Shown here: in pieces, positions 1 through 9,246 of the stretch
Position numbering within the stretch: position 1 is the first letter of the stretch
Layout: each line of letters begins with the position of its first letter
NCBI GenBank assembly: GCA_010356995.1
Contig: ML996689.1
Span: 1,081,228-1,145,227, forward strand
Direction: 5' to 3'
DNA from: Trichodelitschia bisporula
Taxonomy: Eukaryota > Ascomycota > Dothideomycetes > Phaeotrichales > Phaeotrichaceae
Length of the DNA: 64,000 bases
Notes under the pieces: model-generated
Seen by the model: the letters and a program-made list of their open reading frames with translations, nothing else
What the model was told of the DNA's origin: nothing
Database searches by the model: none
Program-made: the position numbers and the translations under genes

Positions 1-665
1 TGCAGTCCCAAAAGCCGGCAAAACACATGAGCTGCCCATCCTTGCGTCTGACATAATGTGGCACCTTTTCCTTGCCCTTCTTCAGCCATTCGTAGAAGCC
101 CTGGCATATCACAATACATCGCTTCCGTCGTTTAACACTATTCCAAATTCCGCGATTCTCTGTTAGCGAATCATCGCGACAGTTGATGGTCTTCATCATG
201 GATTGGTAATCGGGTTTCCGCGTCATCCAGGAGGGGATTAGACCTGAGACAGTCAGCTTTGAGATTCCTAGGCGGAAGGTTTGGGAGTGGACTTATGTAC
301 CCCATTTCATGGATTGTAGCCTGTAGTGTATCTGAGCCCCTTCGCTTGAAGAGTCTTCTGTTTGAGCAGTTGCCTCCTCAGGACGGTCCTTGTCGCAGTC
401 TGATGTATCCCGTCTCGGAGGTCGCTGGCGAGGACCAGCTCCGTAATCGGGAACATCAGCTCTATAGACGAGTCCAAAGGCTCCTGGCGGGAAGTTGTAG
501 GTCTCGCGAGCGTCATCATCGTCTGGGGCATAGTCCACATCCATACCTGCAGCTTCAAGCTGCTGACGGATGATGTGAGGTCCCTACAAGATGATTAGCG
601 CCCCATCGCCGTTGAGCCATCTCACCGGGATGACTTACCAGATATGAAGCGTAGCGCCCACACAT
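1..665 (-). CDS. SRAP/HMCES family DNA-crosslink sensor, 3' end cut by window edge
   Basis: Eukaryotic HMCES (SRAP) protein, which forms a covalent thiazolidine link through Cys2 to abasic sites in single-stranded DNA and so shields stalled forks. Seen: the coding strand starts M-C-G-R-Y-A, with the catalytic Cys at position 2 exposed after Met removal. It continues with YNFPPGAFGLVYRAD, YRLQSMKWG, LIPSWMTRKPDYQSMMKT, NCRDDSLTENRG and CQGFYEWLKKGKEKVPHY, all SRAP hallmarks; the Glu of GFYEW is an active-site residue. Exons read 665-639, 583-301 and 243 to the edge; joining them gives an unbroken frame across both introns. An acidic, low-complexity insert lies between YRAD and YRLQ. The C-terminal part lies outside the window. 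It is divergent from the Mgr3 gene, whose start codon is about 240 bp away, so the two probably share a promoter region. The family call is firm; the role is taken from the family. Confidence 0.92.
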
Positions 666-907
666 CTTGAGTGAAAATGTGCAGCGACAGTATCTCAGAG
701 TGGTTTGTGTTGCAGTGGGGGACGATGGCAGGCGCGAGTTGGCGGAGGGGGGCCGCGCACAAGGGCCAAGGGACGTCATTAAGTCTAAGGCCAGCCCTAT
801 GGACAAGGGCCGCGCGAAAAGTAGCTCTCCGCTTGACTTCCCGCAGCAGCTCCAACGACATTCTGTGACCCCTCTTTACCCCTCAAGTCGACCATCCCAC
901 CACCATC

Positions 908-2397
908 ATGCTGCCCAGGACCGTGTCCGGTGCAGCCTTTCGGGCCTCTCAATGCCTTGCAAAACGATCTCCTCACCCGCAAATGATGCGCCTCGTGCTC
1001 CACAGCCCCTCTCGGAGTCTCTCGCAAACGACGATGCGACGGCGACAGAAATATACCATCACAGTGGGCCAGGTCCGGAAGGGGACCAAATGGGAGCAAT
1101 TTAAGGGCACATTCAAACAGCATCCTGTCTATTCTACGCTTGCTGTTTCCATGTTCGTGCCCGCCGTCGCCCCGAATATCTCGGTCCGAAGAGGCGGACC
1201 CATTGTGACGAACCTTGCTAACCATCGTGCCTCTCTAGAATAGTCTCAATGCTTGCGATGCTAGGCTATGCAAACTATGTCTACATAACATACATCCAAG
1301 GAAGCTTCTCCGCCTTCCCAGAACCCGTTGCGAAGCCGCTCCGTCGCGCTCTGTACTACACCAACATCACCCCGGACCCTCAACGTGCCCTCAAATACTA
1401 CAAGGAAGCCATGGCAGCAGCCGAGGAAGTGCGTATGGATCCATTCAGTGACGAGGTGCTCGGATTGCGAATCCAAATTGCATATTTCCTCGAGAAGAAC
1501 CACAACCATGCGCTTGCTGCTCGTGTCCTTGAAGGCGTGATGGAAGCTTGCATGGCGTGGGTAGCCCGTGAAGGAGACAAGCATGTCACAGACGGACAGC
1601 GGAGCAGGGTTCTAGGCAAGACCGTGGGGATAGGTGTCAAGCTTGGGGAGTTGTATAGCAACCCCTTCGTTGATGATCAAGAGGCGGCTGAAGTTGCGCT
1701 GGTCGGAGCTGTTGAGACTGTGTTGAGAGAGAAGCAAAGAAGAGAAAAAGAAGGGGTCAAGGAAGGCGAAGGGGATTGGATGTCGGATGAAGAAATCGGG
1801 GGTGCATTGGAATGTATGTTGCCTCTTCGTTCAGGCTGGAAGCTTGCTAACTCGCTACCAGCTCTCGGAGAACACTACCAGGCCGCAAAGAAGCCTCAGC
1901 TCGCGACTCCTCTTTTTCTCCAAGCCCTGACTCTCTGCCCCCCAAAGTCCTGCCACGCCGCTATTCTAAGTATGTGCTTATATTTACTAGGCGAGGCCTC
2001 CAAATGCCCACTAACTGTTGCAGTGAACAACCTGGCTGCCGCTCTCTCCGGTCTACCTCAGCCTAGTCAGACACAGGCGCTAACGCCCGGCTCACCCAAA
2101 GAGCCTCAGAATATTGACTTTACCTCCCAAGCCACCCTATGGGCCCGCAAGGCCATTACACTTGCCTCATCCATTGCACCTCCGGAGCGTACCGAAGAGT
2201 GCGATATGGCTTGTGTGGCTGCCACCTGCAATCTAGCGGAATTTGCAGAGCTCCAAGGTCGACCCGACGAAGCTCTCAAACTATGGCGCGAGGCAGAAAG
2301 CCTAGCCAAAGCTATTGGATATGAACAGGGTCTCAATATGTGCAATGAAGCCCTTACAAGATTGGCTGGCAACGCCAATATTGAGCACTGTAGCTGA
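908..2397 (+). CDS. MGR3: Mgr3-like TPR protein of the mitochondrial i-AAA protease complex
   Basis: Mgr3 is an inner-membrane adaptor that, with Mgr1, feeds substrates to the i-AAA protease Yme1. Coding exons read 908-1152, 1239-1813, 1862-1969 and 2024-2397 (433 residues). The first splice joins ..TLAVS to IIVSMLAMLGYANYVYITY, which creates a single hydrophobic segment around residues 78-100. This supports the rather weak donor at 1153. The first ~70 residues are rich in Arg/Ser with almost no acidic residues, as in a matrix-targeting presequence. After the membrane segment come FPEPVAKPLRRALYYTN, ALKYYKEAM, MDPFSDEVLG and RVLGKTVGIGVKLGELY, which are characteristic of the Mgr3/TTC19 TPR family, then further helical TPR pairs to the end. 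It converges with the ankyrin-AAA gene, with 176 bp between stop codons. Family assignment is strong; the Yme1 partnership is inferred from yeast. Confidence 0.85.
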
Positions 2398-2573
2398 TGG
2401 GGACCAGCAATGAAAATATCTCAAATCACTGCCTCTTTACACTTGATTACTTACTGAAGCTTACATCCAGTTTCAGGACAGCTTTGCATTTCAACGCAAT
2501 TTGTGCTACATCTGACGATGAAAGAAGTAGAACCATCCTCACAACACCATCTCCAGGAAGACTGAGGACCGGG

Positions 2574-5450
2574 TTATTTTTGCGCCGGTCTCACAACAAT
2601 CTGCGACCTCTCCACATCAACCACATAGACTTCCATCTCCTGGTCCTCTTCAATCTCCCGGTCGACCTCGAGATATGTATCGACAACTAGGTCCTCAAGC
2701 TTGGCATCGACAGCCGTAATGATGCTCCGCGCACCCAAATCCACATCGTAGCCTCCGTCCATAATGATGGCCTTACACACAGACGCGTCCTTTGGCACGC
2801 GTAGTCGCACGTTACCGAACAGCTTTTGCTCGGGTCCAGGCGCGAGGTTGACGGGTTGTCGCATTTTGTTATCGAGCTCGTTGACATACTTGTGGGCAAT
2901 GACCGCAGCCTCTCCTGGGGAAAAATGGAGGAAGGGAAGAAAGGACGTAATCCGTCCTGTGAGTGGGGGCTGGCAAACGTGAGTACTTTTTAAAGGCTTA
3001 AAATTCGATACTGACCTTGAACTTCTCTTTGAAGTCATCCTTTATGGCACTCGCGAGCCGCTTGAGGGCTTCCTCCTGGGCCAGGGGCTTGGTGTCGTCA
3101 AATATGGCAGCGGAATTGTGCTCGCAGAACTTCTTGATAGTTGGATCTAGGGCATTGGTTGCCAAAATCCAAATGATTTTGGAGCAGTCGACATTTGTCC
3201 GGTTCCTACGGTCCTCATATTCGCCTCCCTCTGTTAGCACGAGAGAGCACGGTACCGGGGTCCTTACCATTATCAAACGGAATCAGCAATGTCTTGTGAA
3301 CATCTTGATTCGTCTTTTCGAACTCATCGAGGAACACGATCGCGCGTTGGCCGGTATGCCTAGCGAGGAAATTGTTCAAGGGGGAGCCCTGCTCGGCACC
3401 CACCATCGGAGCGCGAGGACCGAAAAGCTCGCGTTCATGGCTAACAGTGGTGCAGTCTACCGGGAGAAAATCTAGTGAAAGAAGATATCCGAGTCTCCTA
3501 GCAAGCTCCGTCTTGCCGTGACCACTTGGTCCTGTTCAGGTTTAGCGCCAGTTAAGGATTTGGCTAAAAAGGACGCACCTGCAAACACCATTACAAGTGG
3601 CTTCTTCTTCGGAAGCACCATGTAGCTCAAGAACTTGCGCATCAACATATTCGCAGCCACTGTCTGGCCGATCAGGAAGTAGTTGATCCCGAGCAGTGCT
3701 TCGGCACGCTTGAGTTTAGCCACCTGCTTATGGCGCCAGGACGGCTTCAAGACCTTGGTTGACTTATCGAGATAATAGCGCTGGGACAGGTTGATCGTGC
3801 GCCCCAACCTTCCGCGAACGGACTCGGTACACCATTGTTTGTTTTTATCCTCGAGGTCGATCAGTTCCTCTTCGTGCGGGCCAGCGGCATGCATATCTCG
3901 GAGGTATGGAGCGTAAAACGCCTTTGGCAATACATCGGCCGTCGCCCCGAGACTGAGCAGCGTTTCGACCATCATAGTCGTATCAGCCTGGATATTCTCA
4001 GCAAGCGCGATGGCGAACCCCAAGAGTGGTACTCCAGACTTCACATGCGCGACATTGACGTCTGCCCCATAGGATCCGAACAGCCGCACAAGCCACTCAT
4101 CGTTCCTGGCAACGACGTAGAACATACTTGGGAACCCCTTTACAATTCCGTTGATATTCCGCATGGCTGCGCGCTGATCAGTCGTCCGGAGGTATCCTTG
4201 AATCGTGGCGTATGTCGCGCCCTTCTGGACAGCACCAATCAGGTCCCCAAGCATGAACATGCCGTTACCGTCCGCGTCTGTGGCATGGAGCGTTTCTGGC
4301 GCATTGACTTCAGGGAGGACGAAATCCCACTCCGGCTCGGGCTCGGGCTCGGGCTCGGTTTCAGGCTCGGGTATAGGCTCCGGGTCAGACACCGGCTCCT
4401 GCGCAATGTCGGGGCTCGGCTCGGCTTCCATCACCGCTTCCGCTCCTTCCAAAACGCCTTCCAGCCCATTCACATGGACCGATGGCTCGAGGAACCCACC
4501 TGGGGAGCTAGTTGAGAGGCTCCCATGTGGTTCTGCCGCGCCGTCACTGTCAGCAGCCGTGGGAGTGGCTGGGGCAGCGGCTTCTGGCTTTGGCTCTGAC
4601 TCCTTCGGGGGGGCTCCCGGCGACAGCTGCTCGATCTCGACTGGCTGACCAGTTTTTGCTGGTATCAGCGGCGAGGAGGGGCTGAAGGGAGCCGGGCCAC
4701 TTGGGACCGGATCACTTGGGGTCGGGTCACTTGGGGTCGGGCCACTGGGAAGAGAGTCACTTGGGAGTGGGCCATTTAAGGTTGGGCTAACTGAGATCTG
4801 CTTGGCGGACGGGTACGCGCCTGGGATTTTGTAGCCCTCCTCCGGGTCCTGGCCATTACTTGGGGGGGGCGCTGGCTGACTGGACGGTTCGCCAGAAGGA
4901 TCATCAAGCCAAGAGCCTGGACGGCTGATAGGATTGCCGACTGGCTTGCGAGGGAGGACGGGTCGCGCCGGGACTCTCGGAGTGCCGTCTGTGAGCTCTT
5001 CATCGCTTGGGGCCTTTGCAAATGGGAGCTTCGGAGAGCCGTTGGCGAAGCGCGGGACGTCCTCTTCGGTTGGAGGGGTGGAAGTTGGGCCTTCGGATTC
5101 GGAGTCCGATGAAGGGGTGGGCGGCCGGATGGGTAGCTTGGGGGGAACGGGGGGTTTCTTGCTGGTGGGCAGTTGGTGCGCGGTGGTGCGGCCGATGCCC
5201 ACGACGGAGCTGGCGCCGCTTATGCTGGGGACGCCGTATATGACTCTATTTTCGTAGTGCCTCTTTGCGCGCTCGAGGTCGTTGTTGCTGATCTGCTCGC
5301 AGAATTAGAGGCCTGCCAGGAAGCTTGCAGAATGATGGTATACAGTACCGTCAATAGGTCCCTAGCGTCCTCTTCGTCGATTTTGCAGATTGCCGCCAGA
5401 GCCTTGACTCGCTCCGGGGCTGGAACAGAAGGCTCTCTCCCAAATTCCAT
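2574..5450 (-). CDS. Ankyrin-repeat AAA+ ATPase of the Clp/Hsp100 (CLPB/Skd3-like) type
   Basis: About 894 residues in five exons: 5450-5349, 5292-3579, 3531-3268, about 3224-3016, 2969-2574. Residues ~35-370 are a disordered Pro/Ser-rich stretch containing SDPTP-type repeats and a Glu-Pro run. An ankyrin-like block follows (GADVNVAHVKSGVPLLGFA, then LLSLGATADVLPKAFY). One AAA+ module has Walker A GPSGHGKT at 606-613, which is split by an intron and restored by splicing; Walker B IVFLDEFEK with Asp674/Glu675; and sensor 1 ILATN. It ends in a ClpB-D2-like small domain (LRVPKDASVCKAI, DLGARSIIT). Ankyrin repeats plus one AAA ring resemble metazoan CLPB/SKD3, a disaggregase, but no clear mitochondrial presequence is visible, so location is open. 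The acceptor near 3225 restores the family motif DNGEYEDRR and leaves a 43-bp intron; an acceptor 6 bp upstream also keeps frame. Confidence 0.85.
4320..4385 (-). repeat. GGCTCG hexamer repeat coding Glu-Pro run
   Basis: On the plus strand the hexamer GGCTCG recurs several times in a row. Read on the minus strand it encodes the EPEPEPEPEP stretch of the ankyrin-AAA protein, just before its ankyrin-like block. Repeat number at such a hexamer can vary between strains without breaking the frame. Confidence 0.8.
4685..4775 (-). repeat. In-frame minisatellite coding SDPTP/SGPTP repeats
   Basis: Four to five degenerate 15-18 bp units (core TCACTTGGGGTCGG on the plus strand) encode the SLPSGPTPSDPTPSDPVPSG region of the ankyrin-AAA protein on the minus strand. 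Units differ mainly by single bases and all keep frame, so this is a length-variable disordered linker. Confidence 0.75.
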
Positions 5451-5523
5451 TGAACCTTATTCCGAGCAAGGCGATATCAGCAGCGCGAAACTTGACACAG
5501 CGACAATCCAAGGTGGACGAACT

Positions 5524-5841
5524 CTAAAAGCCAAAAGTACCTAAAGAGCCGCAACTCATATCCCCCGTCGAACTTCCGTCTTTCAATCTCCTCACCCTCG
5601 CAGCTTCAGCCTTGCGTCCCGCGTCGGCAGCATAGCCACCCCCCACATACAGCCCAGCTGAAACTTCCAGCGGCCAAACAACCTTATCTTGAATATTCGG
5701 CGTCATAGCCGTATGCGCCACAGCGCTTCCTTCATTCGACCACACGACAAGGCAGACGGAATATGCCGCTGTAGCCGCGCCAATAACAGCATCAGCCTGG
5801 CTGCGACGCCACAGCAACGCCGTCGGATTGCGGGGAGCCAT
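5524..5841 (-). CDS. Possible small hypothetical protein (105 aa)
   Basis: An unspliced frame opening with ATG at 5841. It encodes 105 residues with one moderately hydrophobic segment (AVIGAATAAYSVCLVVW, near residues 18-34), followed by a polar tail ending SLGTFGF. I do not recognise it. Composition is balanced rather than repetitive, and the stop lies only 73 bp before the start of the ankyrin-AAA gene on the same strand. It could be an independent small membrane protein, an upstream frame in that gene's leader, or chance. No splice partners were evident. Confidence 0.3.
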   Translation of the reverse strand: MAPRNPTALLWRRSQADAVIGAATAAYSVCLVVWSNEGSAVAHTAMTPNIQDKVVWPLEVSAGLYVGGGYAADAGRKAEAARVRRLKDGSSTGDMSCGSLGTFGF

Positions 5842-6369
5842 GAGGCTCTTTCTTCTCTGAAAGAAGCTTCTGCGAGGACGTGGCGCACTGTGCCCAAATT
5901 TTGTTTCGAAGCGGGAAGCCGGCGCTGGCCAGGCCTTTCGGTGTCATTGGGGGCTGAGACTGAAGCTCGGCGGCGTGGGTGCGGTGGTTGGTCCTCATCG
6001 CCTCTACCCCCGCAATATCAACGTACATAGCGGCGGTATCTCCCGTGCATCCGCTTCTTCATTCTGCTTCCTGTTGATTGTCGGCACACCGATCAGGCTG
6101 AGTACCAACGTGGCGCGACCTCATTGCTCCCGAGTCATCAAAAACAGGTTGAACTCCGCCGTGGCGTGCGATTAGAGCCTCATGAGCATCTTGTGGCATC
6201 TCTTGTCGCCGATATATCGTTGATATTGCATTGGGTACCGGGCGGTTGGATCCTCACAGAGTTCTCCTCCACGAAGCCGATACGCTCGGACCAGAGTATA
6301 CCGTACGGTACACTGACAACCTGCGCGCGAAGCTTGGCAACATAGCCTCGCTGGGCCTCCGCGACACCG

Positions 6370-6572
6370 ACGCGAACCCCACGCCGGCGAATGTTGACTT
6401 TGAGTTTTTGATTTTCCGCAAGGCTGGCGCCGCTGTCGATATTCACACCGAGAAGCACCAAGGAGAGGAGCCAGATACGGCGGCAACAGACACTACGCGA
6501 ACCCCACGCCCGAGAGTGCGGACTTTGAGTTCTTGTCTTTGGGAAAGGCTGGAGCTACTGTTGGTATCCACA
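6370..6572. repeat. Decayed 125-bp-offset direct duplication
   Basis: A segment of about 78 bp at 6370-6447 recurs at 6495-6572, about three-quarters identical, beginning ACGCGAACCCCACGCC in both copies and sharing GACTTTGAGTT and AAGGCTGG. Many of the differences fall at every third base of one plus-strand frame. Both copies in that frame read ANPTP..DFEFL..KAGA, so the segment may derive from coding DNA. It lies directly upstream of the coiled-coil/vWA gene and may be in its leader. Confidence 0.65.
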
Positions 6573-6636
6573 TTCTCAGCTGTGCCACCCTAACATCCAC
6601 CAAAGGAAGGAGCAAAACCCAGCGGCAAGAGACACG

Positions 6637-9246
6637 ATGTCCCGCTCAACGCACCCCGACAACCATCCAGTCATTACTTCGCATGTCGACCAGCACGTCG
6701 ACCAACATATGGACCGCCAGGCCTTCAGTTATGGCAACGCTCTCGACAACCAGAGCTGGTCCAGCTACGCTAAGGGCACAGCAACACAATCCAACACCCA
6801 GTCCGCACAGAACCTTGTCAGCTCCAGCCAGTACGCAACCACAAGTGCTGAAAGCATATCCTTCACCACGCAATCCGCCGACGAATTTGGCTTCGCAATG
6901 GCCGTCGCCAGCATACCAGAAGCACCCGAGCAGCCGCAGAGCGACGAGATTGAGCTCCGTGCTACGCTGGATGAGGAGCAGTACCGCCGGACCGTGGCGG
7001 AAGAGGAGCTTGCTGGGTACCGGATCGCGTTCGACAAGCTTGTGCCTGATAAGATGAATCTTGAAGATGAGTTGGCTGCTTCGAGGGCGGAGGGCGAAGG
7101 GGCGAGGAAAGCGCTGGAGGAGGTGGTTGCGAAGCTTAGTAATTGTGAAATGGAGCTGGAGGCGACGAAGCAGGAGTTGAGTGATGCCATGGCTGCTGGG
7201 ATTGCTACTGGGGAGGAAGTCTGGCGGGCGCGGGGAACGTTGGCGGAGAAAGAGGGGACTGTTGCGAGGCTTGAGGCGGCGTTAGCTGCTAAGGAGGAGG
7301 AACTCACGGGACTGCGGATGGAGTTGCATTCCAAGGAGGATCACCTTGCGAGGATTTCGGCGGCCCTATTAGAAAAAACGGAAAGGCTTGATGATCTCCG
7401 AAAGGCTGCTGCGGGCCTTGAACGTCGTTATACCGATCAGATGCGAAAGGCCCAAGAAGAGTCACTTGCTGGAGCACAGGCGATGCTGGCGTCCGAAAGA
7501 GAGAAACTTGCAAATTCGGAAGCAGCATCGGCTACCAAAGAGCGGGAACTTGTCAAAACGAGAATCGAGCTGACAGCTAAGGAAATGCTGGTTGTGAAGA
7601 CGCAGAATTATGTCGATGACATTTCCAGGGCTTTGGCGGTCAAAGAGAAAAAGTTTGCTGAAGCAGAAGCAAAACTGGTATCGTGTGGACAAAAGCTCGC
7701 TGACACCGAGGCGGCGTTGAAGACCAAGGAAGAGGAACTTGCTGGAGCGCAAGCGGTTTTGGCAGTTCATGGGGAGAAGCTTGCGGAGACAGAGGCCTCA
7801 TTGAAGAATGCCTTGACGTCGAAGGAGAAACAGCTGGCAGAGATGCGAAGTGCGACCCAGGATCACTCCAGTACAGCAACCAATCCGGAGGGAGAGATCG
7901 AGGAACTCAAAATGGAGTTGTTCGTCATGACACTGAGCCGTGTGGTTGCGCTGCGGTACATCAAAAAGCTCACCGAAGAGCAGGAGAGGCTTGAAGGCGT
8001 GAAAGCGGAGCACTTGAAGCGGATTGCCGAACTCGAGCAGCATAATTCATGGGTAGAAGCTGAGTTGGAGGAAGCTGCAAGACGGTACAAGCAGCTCACC
8101 ATGCAACTCACACAGCTGGAAGTCACCAGTGCTCAGGCCGCTACCGAAGCGCAGTCGAATATAGCGCTCGGCCAAAAGCGCATTGCTGAACTGGAAACGC
8201 GACTGCTCCACGCAGATATGGAAATATCCCGGCAAAAGCAGCTATTGCAGACTTTTTCACAGGAACTCCAGGTGATTCAGGTCGAAAACAAGCAACTGAA
8301 AGAGAAGGTTCGGGACAGCGGCACGGAAAACGATGTGGTTCAGACGGAAAATAAGCAACTGAAAGAGAAGGTTCGGCACAACGGCATCGAAATTCAAGAG
8401 CTACAAGCAGAAAAGGCGCGATTACAGGAGAAAATTGACAAGATGGAAGTCGAGTTAGAACTTTTGCGGAGCAGTCACCAGGAAGAAGAGACGCAGCAAA
8501 AAGAGAAGAAGACCGCGGCAAGCTTGAAATCCAATTCGCCGAAAGAACACCGGCTCTTGAAGCTTTTCGGGAAGAAGATTGAGGGCCCAAGGCCCGAGGG
8601 TCCAAAGTCAGAGGCCGAAGCTCAAGCCAGCCGACCAAACACCTCGCGAGGAATGTTTCATAGTATTGGCTTGCGGTCCAAGGAAAGGCCGATTCGGCAC
8701 GCCGTCATCTTCGTCATTGACATGAGCATAAGTATGCGCGACTTTATGGACCAAGTAGAATCCCTATTCAACGACATGATTAGCGGTGTCATGCACCGGG
8801 TTCCCCTGGCAGAGGCAGGTGTCATATTTCACGGAGGGCAGCTCGGCGGAGTGAATGTTGTGAAAGAGTTTCGACGGCTCCAGTCGGTGGGATCGCTCAA
8901 AGGTGCGCTCAAAGGCCAATACCCAGATTACGTTGGCACGTACTGGCACGGGGCGCTGGAGCTCGGGCTCGAATGGATCAGAGATTACCGTCGATGTCAT
9001 CCAGACGTTCAGTCAAGATCAAGTATCGTATGCCTTGGAGATGGGGGCGTTGATGAGATCGACTCGCAAACTCTCCTGGACATACTCACAGCACAAGGCA
9101 CTGTTCTGCACAATATAACGGTGTCACGGGCGTCTGGCGGTCTGCAGAAATTAGAAGACCTAGCTCTGGGAACGAAAGGCTGCAAGATCTTCACCAAGGA
9201 GAAAGAGATTGGCAAAGAAAACCTTGACATCATGTTCAGTCGCTAG
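6637..9246 (+). CDS. Long coiled-coil protein with C-terminal von Willebrand A domain
   Basis: Single-exon, 869 residues. Residues 1-110 are Ser/Gln/Thr-rich and disordered. Residues ~110-640 are charged heptad-type helix with internal near-repeats (KTKEEELAGAQAVL, VENKQLKEKVRD and TENKQLKEKVRH), so a long coiled coil is expected. A basic linker follows, then a vWA fold from ~685. The metal-ion-dependent adhesion site looks complete: D695-M-S697-I-S699, T768 and D802 (CLGDGG). Intracellular vWA domains usually bind protein partners through Mg2+. The domain is short (about 180 residues) and ends the protein. I do not recognise a named orthologue, and no signal peptide or membrane segment is seen. 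The start ATG at 6637 is the first in frame and is followed by a polar N-terminus. Function unknown; a scaffold or tether is the most I would infer. Confidence 0.85.
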   Translation: MSRSTHPDNHPVITSHVDQHVDQHMDRQAFSYGNALDNQSWSSYAKGTATQSNTQSAQNLVSSSQYATTSAESISFTTQSADEFGFAMAVASIPEAPEQPQSDEIELRATLDEEQYRRTVAEEELAGYRIAFDKLVPDKMNLEDELAASRAEGEGARKALEEVVAKLSNCEMELEATKQELSDAMAAGIATGEEVWRARGTLAEKEGTVARLEAALAAKEEELTGLRMELHSKEDHLARISAALLEKTERLDDLRKAAAGLERRYTDQMRKAQEESLAGAQAMLASEREKLANSEAASATKERELVKTRIELTAKEMLVVKTQNYVDDISRALAVKEKKFAEAEAKLVSCGQKLADTEAALKTKEEELAGAQAVLAVHGEKLAETEASLKNALTSKEKQLAEMRSATQDHSSTATNPEGEIEELKMELFVMTLSRVVALRYIKKLTEEQERLEGVKAEHLKRIAELEQHNSWVEAELEEAARRYKQLTMQLTQLEVTSAQAATEAQSNIALGQKRIAELETRLLHADMEISRQKQLLQTFSQELQVIQVENKQLKEKVRDSGTENDVVQTENKQLKEKVRHNGIEIQELQAEKARLQEKIDKMEVELELLRSSHQEEETQQKEKKTAASLKSNSPKEHRLLKLFGKKIEGPRPEGPKSEAEAQASRPNTSRGMFHSIGLRSKERPIRHAVIFVIDMSISMRDFMDQVESLFNDMISGVMHRVPLAEAGVIFHGGQLGGVNVVKEFRRLQSVGSLKGALKGQYPDYVGTYWHGALELGLEWIRDYRRCHPDVQSRSSIVCLGDGGVDEIDSQTLLDILTAQGTVLHNITVSRASGGLQKLEDLALGTKGCKIFTKEKEIGKENLDIMFSR

